64,000 nucleotides of DNA from Anaerotruncus sp. (GTDB taxonomy: Bacteria > Bacillota > Clostridia > Oscillospirales > Ruminococcaceae), in assembly GCA_021770005.1 (NCBI GenBank), contig JAETRV010000003.1, forward strand, positions 62,001-126,000, read 5' to 3'. Positions 11,060-19,054 of the stretch are shown here, one piece after another. The position numbers were made by a program, and so were the translations under genes. Under the pieces are notes generated by a model that saw only the letters and a program-made list of their open reading frames with translations, did no database searches and was not told the DNA's origin. How positions within the stretch are numbered: position 1 is the stretch's first letter; each line of letters begins with the position of its first letter.

Positions 11060-11660
11060 GGGCATGTTGATCGTGTATTCCGGCCCGTCCGGCGTGGGGA
11101 AAGGTACCATTCTGGGGCCGTATCTGAAGGAGCACCCCGAGGCGGTGCTTTCGGTTTCGATGACTACCCGCGCCCCGCGCCCAGGCGAGACCGATGGGGT
11201 GGAATATCATTTTGTGACCCGTGAGCAGTTTGAAGCGGAGATTGCCGCGGACGGTCTGCTCGAATATGCGCAGTACAGCGGGAATTACTATGGCACCCCG
11301 CGCCGGATGGTGGAGGAACAGCTCGCACAGGGGCGGGATGTGGTGCTCGAGATTGAGGTGCAAGGTGCGGCGCGTATCCGCAAAACCTTCCCGGAGGCAG
11401 TATTCATCTTTGTGATGCCCCCCTCCTACGAGACGCTTGAGAGCCGGCTTTCGGGGCGTGGCACCGAACCGCCCGAGGTCGTGCGGCGGCGGTTGGAGGC
11501 TGCTCGCACCGAGCTGCACTGTGCAGCCGAATATGACTACATCATTGTCAATGATGATCTGGAAGAGGCCCGTGTGCGTCTGGGTGCGGTGATTACCGCT
11601 GCCAGATGTGAAGCCCGCCGGATGAAAAATATGATAGATAAGGTGGAACAGAACGTATGA
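11052..11660 (+). CDS. gmk: Guanylate kinase
   Basis: Phosphorylates GMP to GDP in the cytosol. It is 202 residues from the preferred start [11 protein letters not shown], overlapping the remA stop by 8 bases. A longer in-frame start at 11001 encodes a poor N-terminus ([11 protein letters not shown]) inside remA and is rejected. The P-loop is GPSGVGKGT and GMP-binding residues lie in [17 protein letters not shown]. The lid region includes [17 protein letters not shown]. Ribosome site AGAGG lies 9 bases upstream. Its stop overlaps rpoZ. Confidence 0.96.
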   Translation: MHKGMLIVYSGPSGVGKGTILGPYLKEHPEAVLSVSMTTRAPRPGETDGVEYHFVTREQFEAEIAADGLLEYAQYSGNYYGTPRRMVEEQLAQGRDVVLEIEVQGAARIRKTFPEAVFIFVMPPSYETLESRLSGRGTEPPEVVRRRLEAARTELHCAAEYDYIIVNDDLEEARVRLGAVITAARCEARRMKNMIDKVEQNV

Positions 11661-11872
11661 ATATGCTCAGACCCTCGATGGCTTCGATGCTCAAACCGGG
11701 CGACAACTACTATGCATTTGTGGTTGCGGTGGCAAAACATGCCCGCGAGCTGGCGCAGGAGGCCGAGGATACCCATGAGATCATGGAGGAAAAGCCGGTG
11801 AAGAAATCTGTGGAGGATTTTTCCGCCGGGAAATTCCGCATGGGGGAAGTCCATCAGGAAATTGACCAATAA
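11657..11872 (+). CDS. rpoZ: RNA polymerase omega subunit
   Basis: A 71-residue small subunit that supports beta' folding. It overlaps the gmk stop through ATGA, giving translational coupling. MLRPSMASMLKPGDNYYAFVVAVAKHARE matches the omega helix that packs on beta', and EEKPVKKSVEDFSAGKF matches the conserved tail. The position between gmk and coaBC is the usual one in Firmicutes. Confidence 0.88.
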   Translation: MNMLRPSMASMLKPGDNYYAFVVAVAKHARELAQEAEDTHEIMEEKPVKKSVEDFSAGKFRMGEVHQEIDQ

Positions 11873-11974
11873 GGGCTGCTGGCCTTGTTGGACCTGGTTG
11901 CGTATCTTTTTAGGGCTTGTTTTGAAATATAGAGAAACCGACGGATCTTCCAATTTTCCAAACATCCGTTAGAC

Positions 11975-12005
11975 AGGGGGCTTTTTCTCTTGTAAAAAGC
12001 CCCCT
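11975..12005. repeat. Hairpin repeat, family A
   Basis: AGGGGGCTTTTT and AAAAAGCCCCCT form a perfect stem with a 7-nt loop CTCTTGT. It could act as a terminator after rpoZ, although the bases after the stem (CTTGCCG) are not U-rich. Confidence 0.8.
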
Positions 12006-12041
12006 CTTGCCGCCTTTGGGGGCTACAGGGGCGCTAGCCTC

Positions 12042-12210
12042 TTAGAACCCGTATTCACAACCGTTTGATACTGCCTGAGCAAGCTTTTTCCCGTCCTGCT
12101 GTGTTGAAAAATCTTGCAATACGCAAAGGATTGTCAGCGCTTTTTCGCCTTGCAGGCCGGAAAAATTCCCTGCCCATCCAGCATCCTCCGATTATGAATA
12201 CAGGTTCTTA
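12042..12210 (+). mobile_element. MITE-like element, copy 1
   Basis: A 169-bp element bounded by imperfect terminal inverted repeats. The left end reads TTAGAACCCGTATTCACAAC. The right end, reverse-complemented, reads TAAGAACCTGTATTCATAAT. A second 169-bp copy in opposite orientation lies at 30720-30888, and most of the internal sequence aligns. It has no coding capacity. It sits between rpoZ and coaBC and is immediately upstream of coaBC, so it may supply or separate transcription signals. Confidence 0.8.
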
Positions 12211-12274
12211 AATTCTTCTGAAACAGGTTCTTAAGGATGCAGCCTGTTTTTGTTGCAGACGGGGGGAATCTATT

Positions 12275-13471
12275 TTGTTCGATGGAAAAACCATTGTGCT
12301 CGGGGTGAGTGGAGGGATCGCGGCATATAAAGCGGCCCAGCTCGCAAGCGACCTTGGCAAAACCGGGGCGGATGTGCACATCATCATGACCCGCAATGCA
12401 ACCGAATTTGTCTCGCCAATCACCTTTGAAACGCTGGTAAACAACCGGGTGGCGGTGGATACCTTTGACCGGGGCTTTGAATACAATGTCGAGCATGTGG
12501 CGCTGGCGAAAAAGGCTGACGTGTTCCTGATTGCGCCCGCGACCGCGAATGTGATCGCGAAGATGGCCGCCGGGATTGCCGATGATATGCTCACCACAAC
12601 GGTGCTCGCGGCTCGGTGCCCAAAGATCGTCGCACCCGCGATGAACACCGGGATGTACGATAACCCGGCCACCCAGCGCAATCTGCAAATTCTGCGGGAG
12701 TTTGGGGTGGAGGTGGTTGAGCCGGGGAGCGGATACCTTGCCTGTGGGGACACCGGGCGTGGACGGTTGGCAGAGGAAGCCGCACTGATTGAGGCAGTAC
12801 GGGATGCACTGACTCCAAAAGACATGAAAGGGCTTTCGGTATTGGTGACCGCTGGTCCCACCCGTGAGCCAATCGACCCGGTGCGGTATATCACCAACCA
12901 CTCGACCGGGAAGATGGGCTACGAAGTCGCAGCGGCTGCGAAACGGCGGGGCGCCTTGGTCACGCTGGTGAGCGGCCCGACCAACCTGAAAGCGCCCTAT
13001 GGGGTCACCCTTGTGCCGGTCAATACGGCGCAAGAGATGTTTGACGAGGTGACTTCCCGCGCGTCCGCCCAACAGATCATCGTAAAATGTGCGGCAGTGG
13101 CGGATTACCGTCCGGCAACCGTCGCGGCGGACAAGATCAAAAAACGGGACGGGGAGATGCAGATTCCGTTGGCAAGAACGCGGGATATCCTCGGCTGGCT
13201 GGGAGAGCACCGCGCACCCGGACAGGTGCTCTGTGGGTTTTCGATGGAAACGCGGGATATGGTGGAAAACAGCGCGACTAAACTCGAGAAAAAGCGGGTT
13301 GATATGATCGTCGCGAACAACCTCAAGGAGGCGGGCGCCGGTTTTGGCACCGAAACCAATATTGTCACCATCCTGACCAAAGAGGGTGCGGAACCGCTGC
13401 CGATCATGGGCAAAGACCAGGTCGCAGACGAGGTGCTGACCCGTCTGCTCGCCCTGCGCGCGGAGGGTTGA
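12275..13471 (+). CDS. coaBC: Bifunctional phosphopantothenoylcysteine decarboxylase/synthetase
   Basis: Makes 4'-phosphopantetheine from phosphopantothenate and cysteine for coenzyme A. The 398-residue protein has the CoaC flavoprotein part first: GVSGGIAAYKAA, the active-site region, and PAMNTGMYDNPATQRNL. The CoaB part follows with TAGPTREPIDPVRYITN, HSTGKMGYE and KCAAVADYRP. The start is a TTG codon preceded by GGGGGG at suitable spacing. The MITE-like element ends 64 bases upstream. It belongs to the conserved yicC-thiN cluster. Confidence 0.97.
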   Translation: MFDGKTIVLGVSGGIAAYKAAQLASDLGKTGADVHIIMTRNATEFVSPITFETLVNNRVAVDTFDRGFEYNVEHVALAKKADVFLIAPATANVIAKMAAGIADDMLTTTVLAARCPKIVAPAMNTGMYDNPATQRNLQILREFGVEVVEPGSGYLACGDTGRGRLAEEAALIEAVRDALTPKDMKGLSVLVTAGPTREPIDPVRYITNHSTGKMGYEVAAAAKRRGALVTLVSGPTNLKAPYGVTLVPVNTAQEMFDEVTSRASAQQIIVKCAAVADYRPATVAADKIKKRDGEMQIPLARTRDILGWLGEHRAPGQVLCGFSMETRDMVENSATKLEKKRVDMIVANNLKEAGAGFGTETNIVTILTKEGAEPLPIMGKDQVADEVLTRLLALRAEG

Positions 13472-14125
13472 GCCGGATGCAAAATACAGGGCAAGGGGGC
13501 TTTTTCACTTGCAAAAAGCCCCCTATTCAGCTTGTTGATGCAATCAACAAGCTGCTGGACGGGGAACCCGGATCTCCGCGCCAAGAGCCGCCGCTCTGCG
13601 GCGGTTGCGCTCCGAAAGGCGGCCTGCGGGCCGCACTCGCTTCATCTCGCTATGCTCGATTTGCTCCCTTGTTTCCCCGCCAGTACCACCCTTCCTCTTG
13701 CCAAACCGCTTGTAAGCGGTTTGGCGCTTCGAGGTATTTTTGTCCGGCACATGTCCGGACAAAAATGGAACCGCCCTTCGGGCGGCAATTCACCCGACTG
13801 CCGCCGCACTGCGAGCCGCAGCGAGCGTTTCGAAGCGCAACCGCCGAAGGCGGCTCTTAGCGCGTAGATCGGCGTGCATAGGCCAACCGGCGCGAAGCGC
13901 CGGCTCTTAGGCCGGAGCAAAAAGCGCTTCTCAGGATAAAGCGTTCCGCCGCGCGCGGCGGCGAGGGCTCTGCCCCTCGACCCCGCCACCTTTGAAAAGG
14001 TGGACGAAACGTTTGGTTTGAAAGAGAATAAAAGCTTTACTCAATTTTTCTTTTACTCAATTTTTCTCGAAAAATTGCGGGGTCGAGGGGCAGAGCCCCC
14101 GGTCCCCTAGCAGAGGAGGTCAGGG
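13472..14125. repeat. 654-bp mosaic of intergenic repeat modules
   Basis: The gap between coaBC and priA has no credible gene. It holds a family-A hairpin (13494-13524), a perfect dyad CAGCTTGTTGAT/ATCAACAAGCTG (13528-13554), family-C repeats in inverted (13574-13618) and direct (13807-13866) orientation, the module GCGCTTCTCAGGATAAAGCG with a GCCGCGCGCGGC dyad, and a family-B module in both orientations (GGGGCTCTGCCCCTCGACCC near 13966 and its complement near 14080). Together they could form a large folded RNA. Confidence 0.8.
13494..13524. repeat. Hairpin repeat, family A
   Basis: Same perfect AGGGGGCTTTTT/AAAAAGCCCCCT stem, with loop CACTTGC. It begins 23 bases after the coaBC stop. Confidence 0.8.
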
Positions 14126-16579
14126 ATGCCGCAAACCGCGCTGGTCGTGGTGGAGAACGCGACCCTTCATTTTGATAAGCCGTATTCCTACCTGATCCCG
14201 GAAGGGATGCCGGTCCGCCCCGGGTGCCGGGTCACCGTCCCGTTCGGTGCGGGCAACCGCGCCCGGTTCGGCATGGTGCTCTCTCTCTCGGAAACTGCGG
14301 AGGTATCCAAACTCAAGCCGGTGGCCTCCCTCGTGGACACCCGGCCGCTTCTTAACCCGGAACTGCTTTCACTCGTCGAATGGCTGCACGAGCACACCTT
14401 CTGCGGCTATTATGACGCGGTGCGCACCCTGCTGCCGCCCGGCATCGGGGTCGAATTGAAGTACACCTACGAACTCGCCAAAGACGCGGTCCTGCCCGGG
14501 GATGCACAGCCGGAGGAACGCCGGGTTTTCGGCTACCTGCAAGGGCGGGGCAAACCGGTCCGGGAGCAGACGCTGCTCGCCGCGCTCGGGCTGGACGCCG
14601 GCGCCTCCTGTTTGCGCGCCCTGTGCGAAGCAGGTATCGCCATCAAATCGCAAGAGGTGCGCCAGCGGGTTCTGGATGAAAAATTGGTGATGGTGCGCCT
14701 CGCAGACGGAATCACCGAGCTGGGAGACATCACCGATGTCAAGATCACCGCCAAGCAAAAAGCGGTGGTCGAGCTGCTCGCACAGGCGGGACAGGCTACC
14801 CTGAAAGAGGTCTGCTATTTTGCGGGGGTGGGCAAGACGGTGGTTGACCGGCTGGAAAAGGCGGGGGTCACCCACTATTTTACCCGGGAGGTCTACCGCA
14901 GCCCTTATGCGGTTCGTACCCCGCGGGAGGATGCCGCCGCCCTTTCCCTCTCGGACGAACAGCAGGCCGCCTATCAGACCCTCTGTGAACTGGCGGATTC
15001 GGGAAAACCACAGGCCGCGCTGCTCTATGGGGTGACCGGGTCGGGAAAGACTGAGGTATTCCTCCGGACGATCCAGCATCTGCTTAGAAGCGGGCGGGGC
15101 GTGATCGTGATGGTTCCTGAAATTTCGCTGACCCCCCAGACGATCGAACGGTTCCACCGGTATTTTGGGGATCAGGTCGCGGTGCTGCACAGCGGCCTCA
15201 CAATGGGGGAACGGATGGACGAATGGAAACGGATCCGGGACGGCGGCGCACAGATCGTGGTCGGTACCCGGAGCGCGGTATTTGCGCCGCTTGCGCGGAT
15301 CGGGATGATCGTGATGGACGAGGAACAGGAGTCCACCTACAAGTCCGAGATGTCCCCCCGTTACCACGCGCGGGATGTGGCGCGGGTACGTGCCGCCAGC
15401 CACAACGCCCTGCTGCTGCTCGCCTCGGCAACCCCCAGCATCGAGAGCTTTTACCGCGCGAAGCAGGGCAGGTACCATCTTTTGCAGCTAAAAAACCGGT
15501 TCGGGGCCGCGAAGCTGCCCGACGTCACCATCCTCGACATGTCGACCCAGGCGCTGAACGCAGTGTCCGGCTCCCTCTCGGCGGAGTTGATCGGCCAGCT
15601 CCGCCAGAATCTAGAAAACAAAGAGCAGAGCATCCTGCTACTCAACCGGCGGGGATACAACACATTGGTGAAATGCTCGATCTGCTCGACGGTAGCCGGG
15701 TGCCCCAACTGCTCGGTCGCGTTGACCTACCACACCGCCAACGGGCTGCTGATGTGCCACTATTGCGGCTATACCGCGCGTCCGGAGGAAACCTGCCCGA
15801 CCTGTGGGAGCAAATTCCGGCGGTTTTCGGGCGCGGGGACCCAAAAGGTCGAGGAGGAACTGCGCGAACTGCTGCCGCAAGCGCGGGTGCTCCGGATGGA
15901 TATGGACACCACAATGGCAAGATTTTCCCACGAAAAACATTTTGCTGATTTTTCGGCGGGAAAATATGATATAATAATCGGGACGCAGATGGTCGCAAAA
16001 GGGCTGGATTTCCCAAATGTCACCCTCGTGGGGGTGCTTTCGGCGGATAGCTCGCTCTATGCGCAGGATTATTGCAGCTTTGAGCGGGCGTTCTCCCTCT
16101 TCACCCAGGTGGTCGGGCGGAGCGGACGCGCGGGGAAAGCGGGGCGCGCCTATATCCAGACGTTCACCCCCGAAAACCCGGTGATTGCGCTGGCGGCGAT
16201 GCAGGATTACGACAGCTTTTATGAAAGCGAGATCGAAAACCGCCGCATCCACCTCTACCCGCCGTTCTGCGACATGGTCGGGATCGGGTTTTCCGGGACC
16301 GACCGGGCAGAGGTACAGGCTGCGTCCAGACAGTTCCTGGAACAGTTTGCCGCGCTCGCCCGCGCCGAATACAGCGGGCTTCCGCTGCGGGTGCTCGGGC
16401 CGTGTGAAAGCGCGATCCCCCGCATCGCCGGGAAGTACCGCTGGAGGATGGCGGTCAAATGCACCTTCGGTGCGCGCACCCGGGAACTGCTCTGGCGGAC
16501 GGTCCGCTGGTACTATGCACAGAGCCGGAACCGTCCGGTTTCGCTCTATATCGACCCGAGATATGAAAGTTCGATCTGA
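14126..16579 (+). CDS. priA: Primosomal protein N' (PriA helicase)
   Basis: Superfamily 2 DNA helicase that reloads the replisome at stalled forks. It has 817 residues. An N-terminal 3'-OH-binding domain is followed by a winged helix, then Walker A GVTGSGKTE and motif II MDEEQEST. A zinc-binding insert holds eight cysteines (CSICSTVAGCPNC and CHYCGY...CPTCG). Motif V/VI lie in GTQMVAKGLDFPNV and VVGRSGRAGK. Motif II reads DEEQ instead of the common DEEH. AGGAGG precedes the ATG. It is the first gene after a long repeat gap, then def and fmt follow. Confidence 0.97.
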   Translation: MPQTALVVVENATLHFDKPYSYLIPEGMPVRPGCRVTVPFGAGNRARFGMVLSLSETAEVSKLKPVASLVDTRPLLNPELLSLVEWLHEHTFCGYYDAVRTLLPPGIGVELKYTYELAKDAVLPGDAQPEERRVFGYLQGRGKPVREQTLLAALGLDAGASCLRALCEAGIAIKSQEVRQRVLDEKLVMVRLADGITELGDITDVKITAKQKAVVELLAQAGQATLKEVCYFAGVGKTVVDRLEKAGVTHYFTREVYRSPYAVRTPREDAAALSLSDEQQAAYQTLCELADSGKPQAALLYGVTGSGKTEVFLRTIQHLLRSGRGVIVMVPEISLTPQTIERFHRYFGDQVAVLHSGLTMGERMDEWKRIRDGGAQIVVGTRSAVFAPLARIGMIVMDEEQESTYKSEMSPRYHARDVARVRAASHNALLLLASATPSIESFYRAKQGRYHLLQLKNRFGAAKLPDVTILDMSTQALNAVSGSLSAELIGQLRQNLENKEQSILLLNRRGYNTLVKCSICSTVAGCPNCSVALTYHTANGLLMCHYCGYTARPEETCPTCGSKFRRFSGAGTQKVEEELRELLPQARVLRMDMDTTMARFSHEKHFADFSAGKYDIIIGTQMVAKGLDFPNVTLVGVLSADSSLYAQDYCSFERAFSLFTQVVGRSGRAGKAGRAYIQTFTPENPVIALAAMQDYDSFYESEIENRRIHLYPPFCDMVGIGFSGTDRAEVQAASRQFLEQFAALARAEYSGLPLRVLGPCESAIPRIAGKYRWRMAVKCTFGARTRELLWRTVRWYYAQSRNRPVSLYIDPRYESSI

Positions 16580-16638
16580 ACATTTGAAGTGTTTGGCCGG
16601 GCTGGCTCGTTAGAATCAAAAATAGGAGGAACTGAAAA

Positions 16639-17109
16639 ATGGCAATCCGTAACATCTTGAAGGAAGACGACGAACGCCTCCGCAAAAAAAGCCGGGTGGT
16701 GACAGAATTTAATGAACGTCTCTGGACCCTGCTCGACGATATGTATGAGACGATGGTCGACGAGGGGGTCGGCTTGGCTGCACCACAGGTGGGGGTGCTT
16801 CGCCGGGCGGTGGTGATCGATGTCGGCGAGGGCAAGCATGAGCTGGTCAACCCCGAGATCGTCAGTGAGGAAGGCGAGCAATGCGACACCGAAGGCTGCC
16901 TTTCGGTCCCTGGAATCTGGGGGATCGTGCGCCGGCCGAAAAAGCTGCATATCCGCGCACAGGACCGGTTCGGCAAACCGTTCGAGTTTGACGCGGAGGA
17001 CTTTTTTGCGGTCGCCTGCTGCCATGAGATCGACCATCTCGAAGGCATCCTGTTTACCGACAAGGCCGAACGCCTTCTGACGCCGGACGAATTGAGGGAA
17101 GCGAAATGA
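16639..17109 (+). CDS. def: Peptide deformylase
   Basis: Removes the N-formyl group from nascent proteins using an Fe2+/metal centre. It is 156 residues. All three motifs are intact: GVGLAAPQVG, EGCLSVPG and HEIDHLEG, the last supplying two metal-binding histidines and the catalytic glutamate. AGGAGG precedes the start. The stop overlaps the fmt start (ATGA), a coupling that fits their opposite roles in formyl-methionine metabolism. Confidence 0.97.
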   Translation: MAIRNILKEDDERLRKKSRVVTEFNERLWTLLDDMYETMVDEGVGLAAPQVGVLRRAVVIDVGEGKHELVNPEIVSEEGEQCDTEGCLSVPGIWGIVRRPKKLHIRAQDRFGKPFEFDAEDFFAVACCHEIDHLEGILFTDKAERLLTPDELREAK

Positions 17110-18026
17110 GAATTGTGTTCATGGGGACACCGGATTTTGCGGTCCCCTGCCTGGCGCGCCTGATTGCCGACGGCCATGAGATCGCCGGGGTGTTCACCCA
17201 GCCGGATAAACCCAAAGGCCGGGGTTACAAACTCACGCCTCCGCCGGTCAAGGAGCTGGCGCTTGCCCATCATCTGCCGGTCTGGCAGCCGGAAAAGCTC
17301 CGGGACGGGGCCGCGCTTGAGGTTCTGCGCGGGTTGGCCCCGCAGTTGATTGTGGTGGTGGCCTACGGGCGGATCCTTCCCAAAGAAATCCTCGACCTTC
17401 CGGAATATGGATGTGTCAACGTGCATGGGTCGCTGCTGCCAAAATACCGGGGCGCAGCGCCGATCCAGTGGAGTGTGCTTAATGGCGACTCGGTCGCGGG
17501 CGTGACCACCATGTACATGGCCGAGGGGCTAGACACCGGAGATTTGATTCTTTCCCGGGAAATCCCGGTTGGAGCAGACGAAACCTCTGGGGAGCTGTTC
17601 GACCGGCTCGCCGCGCTGGGGGCGGAGGCGCTCTCCGAAACGGTGCGGCTGATCGCCGTGGGCAATGCCCCCCGTATCCCCCAGGACGACGCACAAGCAA
17701 GTCATGCCAAAATGTTGACCAAAGAGATGGCGGAGATCGACTGGTCAAAACCGGCGCAGGAGGTGCATAACCTCATCCGTGGGATGAACCCTTGGCCGAC
17801 AGCGCATACCCGGCTAGGCAGCAAGATGCTGAAGGTGCACCGGTCGCGGATTGTGGAAGGTTCGGGCGAGCCGGGCGCCGTACTTGACGGAAAACGACTG
17901 GTCGTCGGCTGTGGCGAAGGCGCGGTCGAGCTGGTCGAAATCCAGCCCGAAGGGAGCCGCCGGATGCCTGCCGCCGACTATCTGTGCGGGCACCCGGTCG
18001 AACCCGGCTTCAAACTGGGCGTTTGA
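17106..18026 (+). CDS. fmt: Methionyl-tRNA formyltransferase
   Basis: Formylates initiator Met-tRNA using 10-formyl-THF. It is 306 residues. The N-terminal Rossmann domain starts MRIVFMGTPDFAVP, the catalytic loop contains VNVHGSLLPKYRGAAPI, and the C-terminal OB-like domain follows WPTAHTRLGSKMLKV. It overlaps def by four bases. A repeat-filled gap separates it from the next gene. Confidence 0.97.
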   Translation: MRIVFMGTPDFAVPCLARLIADGHEIAGVFTQPDKPKGRGYKLTPPPVKELALAHHLPVWQPEKLRDGAALEVLRGLAPQLIVVVAYGRILPKEILDLPEYGCVNVHGSLLPKYRGAAPIQWSVLNGDSVAGVTTMYMAEGLDTGDLILSREIPVGADETSGELFDRLAALGAEALSETVRLIAVGNAPRIPQDDAQASHAKMLTKEMAEIDWSKPAQEVHNLIRGMNPWPTAHTRLGSKMLKVHRSRIVEGSGEPGAVLDGKRLVVGCGEGAVELVEIQPEGSRRMPAADYLCGHPVEPGFKLGV

Positions 18027-18366
18027 AACGGGGGCTCCGCCCCTCGACCCCGCAGCCTTTGACAAAGGCTGGCGAAACTTTGGGGGGTTAAGAAAAACGC
18101 CTTGCCCAACCAAATAAAAGTTTTACTCGATTTTTTTCAAAAAATCGCGGTTTCCACTGCGAGCCGCAGCGAAGCGTTTCGAGCGCAACCGCCGCAGGCG
18201 GCTCTTGGCGCGAGATAAGGCAGAGCCTTTGGACGCGCTCCGCAGAGCGCGGAACACTTGCGATCCGCAGTCCGGGCCATCGGCCCGAGCAGCCCCGAGG
18301 AAGGCGCAACGCGCCTGAGCGTTTGGTCAGGGGCCAAACGTCTGCTGTCAAAAAAGGAGGGACTAT
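18027..18366. repeat. 340-bp intergenic repeat mosaic
   Basis: Contains the inverted family-B module (GGGGCTCCGCCCCTCGACCC), the oligo-A/T dyad CGATTTTTTTCAAAAAATCG (18128-18147), a family-C copy (18156-18214), and the module GCGCTCCGCAGAGCGCGGAA. The ribosome site of the next gene (AAAGGAGG) is at its end. No gene is seen. Confidence 0.75.
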
Positions 18367-19050
18367 ATGTTTGACCTTTATTATCTGGTTCTGGTCGTCC
18401 CGGCGATGCTGTTCGCAGGCTGGGCGCAGATGCAGGTTTCCAGCACATTTGACCAGTATTCGAAAGTCCGTTCGTCGCGCGGGATCACAGCCGCACAGGT
18501 TGCGCGGCGGATCCTGGACGCTAACCGGCTCCAACAGGTACGGGTGGAACGGATCGCGGGAAAGCTGACCGACCATTTTGACCCGAGCAGCGGCGTGATC
18601 CGGCTCTCGGACGACGTTTATGGCAGCAGCTCGGTGGCGGCAATCGGGGTGGCGGCGCACGAATGCGGGCACGCGATCCAGCACGCCAAAAAATATGCCC
18701 CCATGCAGCTGCGCACCGCGATCATCCCGGTGACCAACCTCGGCTCCAAGCTCTCGATCCCGCTGTTTGTGATTGGGCTGATTTTAAGCTATGAGCCGCT
18801 CTGCAACATCGGCCTGATGCTTTTCTCGCTGGCCGCAATCTTCCAGCTTGTGACCCTGCCGGTCGAGTTCGACGCTTCCGCCCGCGCACTGCGCACGCTG
18901 GAGCAGGAACGGTTTCTGGAAGCCTCCGAGCTGCGCGGCTCCAAGCGGGTGCTCAAGGCCGCCGCGCTGACCTATGTGGCCGCGCTGGTGGTCTCGCTGG
19001 CCCAACTGCTGCGGCTGGTGCTGATCTCCCGCAGCCGCAACAGGGACTGA
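18367..19050 (+). CDS. YugP-type membrane zinc metallopeptidase
   Basis: A 227-residue neutral zinc metallopeptidase (Peptidase family of YugP, Zn_peptidase_2). The N-terminal membrane segment is YYLVLVVPAMLFAGWAQ. The zinc motif is AAHECGHAIQHA (HExxH). Two further hydrophobic segments lie in the middle (LSIPLFVIGLILSY, IGLMLFSLAAIFQLVTL) and one near the C-terminus. Its substrate is unknown. AAAGGAGG precedes the ATG. It interrupts the usual fmt-rsmB adjacency and is followed after 4 bases by rsmB. Confidence 0.93.
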   Translation: MFDLYYLVLVVPAMLFAGWAQMQVSSTFDQYSKVRSSRGITAAQVARRILDANRLQQVRVERIAGKLTDHFDPSSGVIRLSDDVYGSSSVAAIGVAAHECGHAIQHAKKYAPMQLRTAIIPVTNLGSKLSIPLFVIGLILSYEPLCNIGLMLFSLAAIFQLVTLPVEFDASARALRTLEQERFLEASELRGSKRVLKAAALTYVAALVVSLAQLLRLVLISRSRNRD

Positions 19051-19054
19051 GCCG

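Larger units (their letters stand above)
11873..12274. other. 402-bp gap inside the conserved operon filled by repeats
   Basis: In related genomes rpoZ and coaBC are close. Here the gap holds a family-A hairpin (11975-12005), a MITE-like element (12042-12210) and a duplicated copy of the MITE tip (CAGGTTCTTAA at 12201-12211 and again at 12224-12234). No gene is seen. Confidence 0.8.

Noticed and set aside
12134-13210. A 358-codon minus-strand frame over coaBC and the MITE
   Set aside because: It overlaps coaBC and its end is MITE sequence; no family and no ribosome site.
13472-14125. CRISPR array or tRNA cluster in the repeat region
   Set aside because: Repeats are not evenly spaced, have no unique spacers of constant size, and no tRNA arms or CCA end were found.
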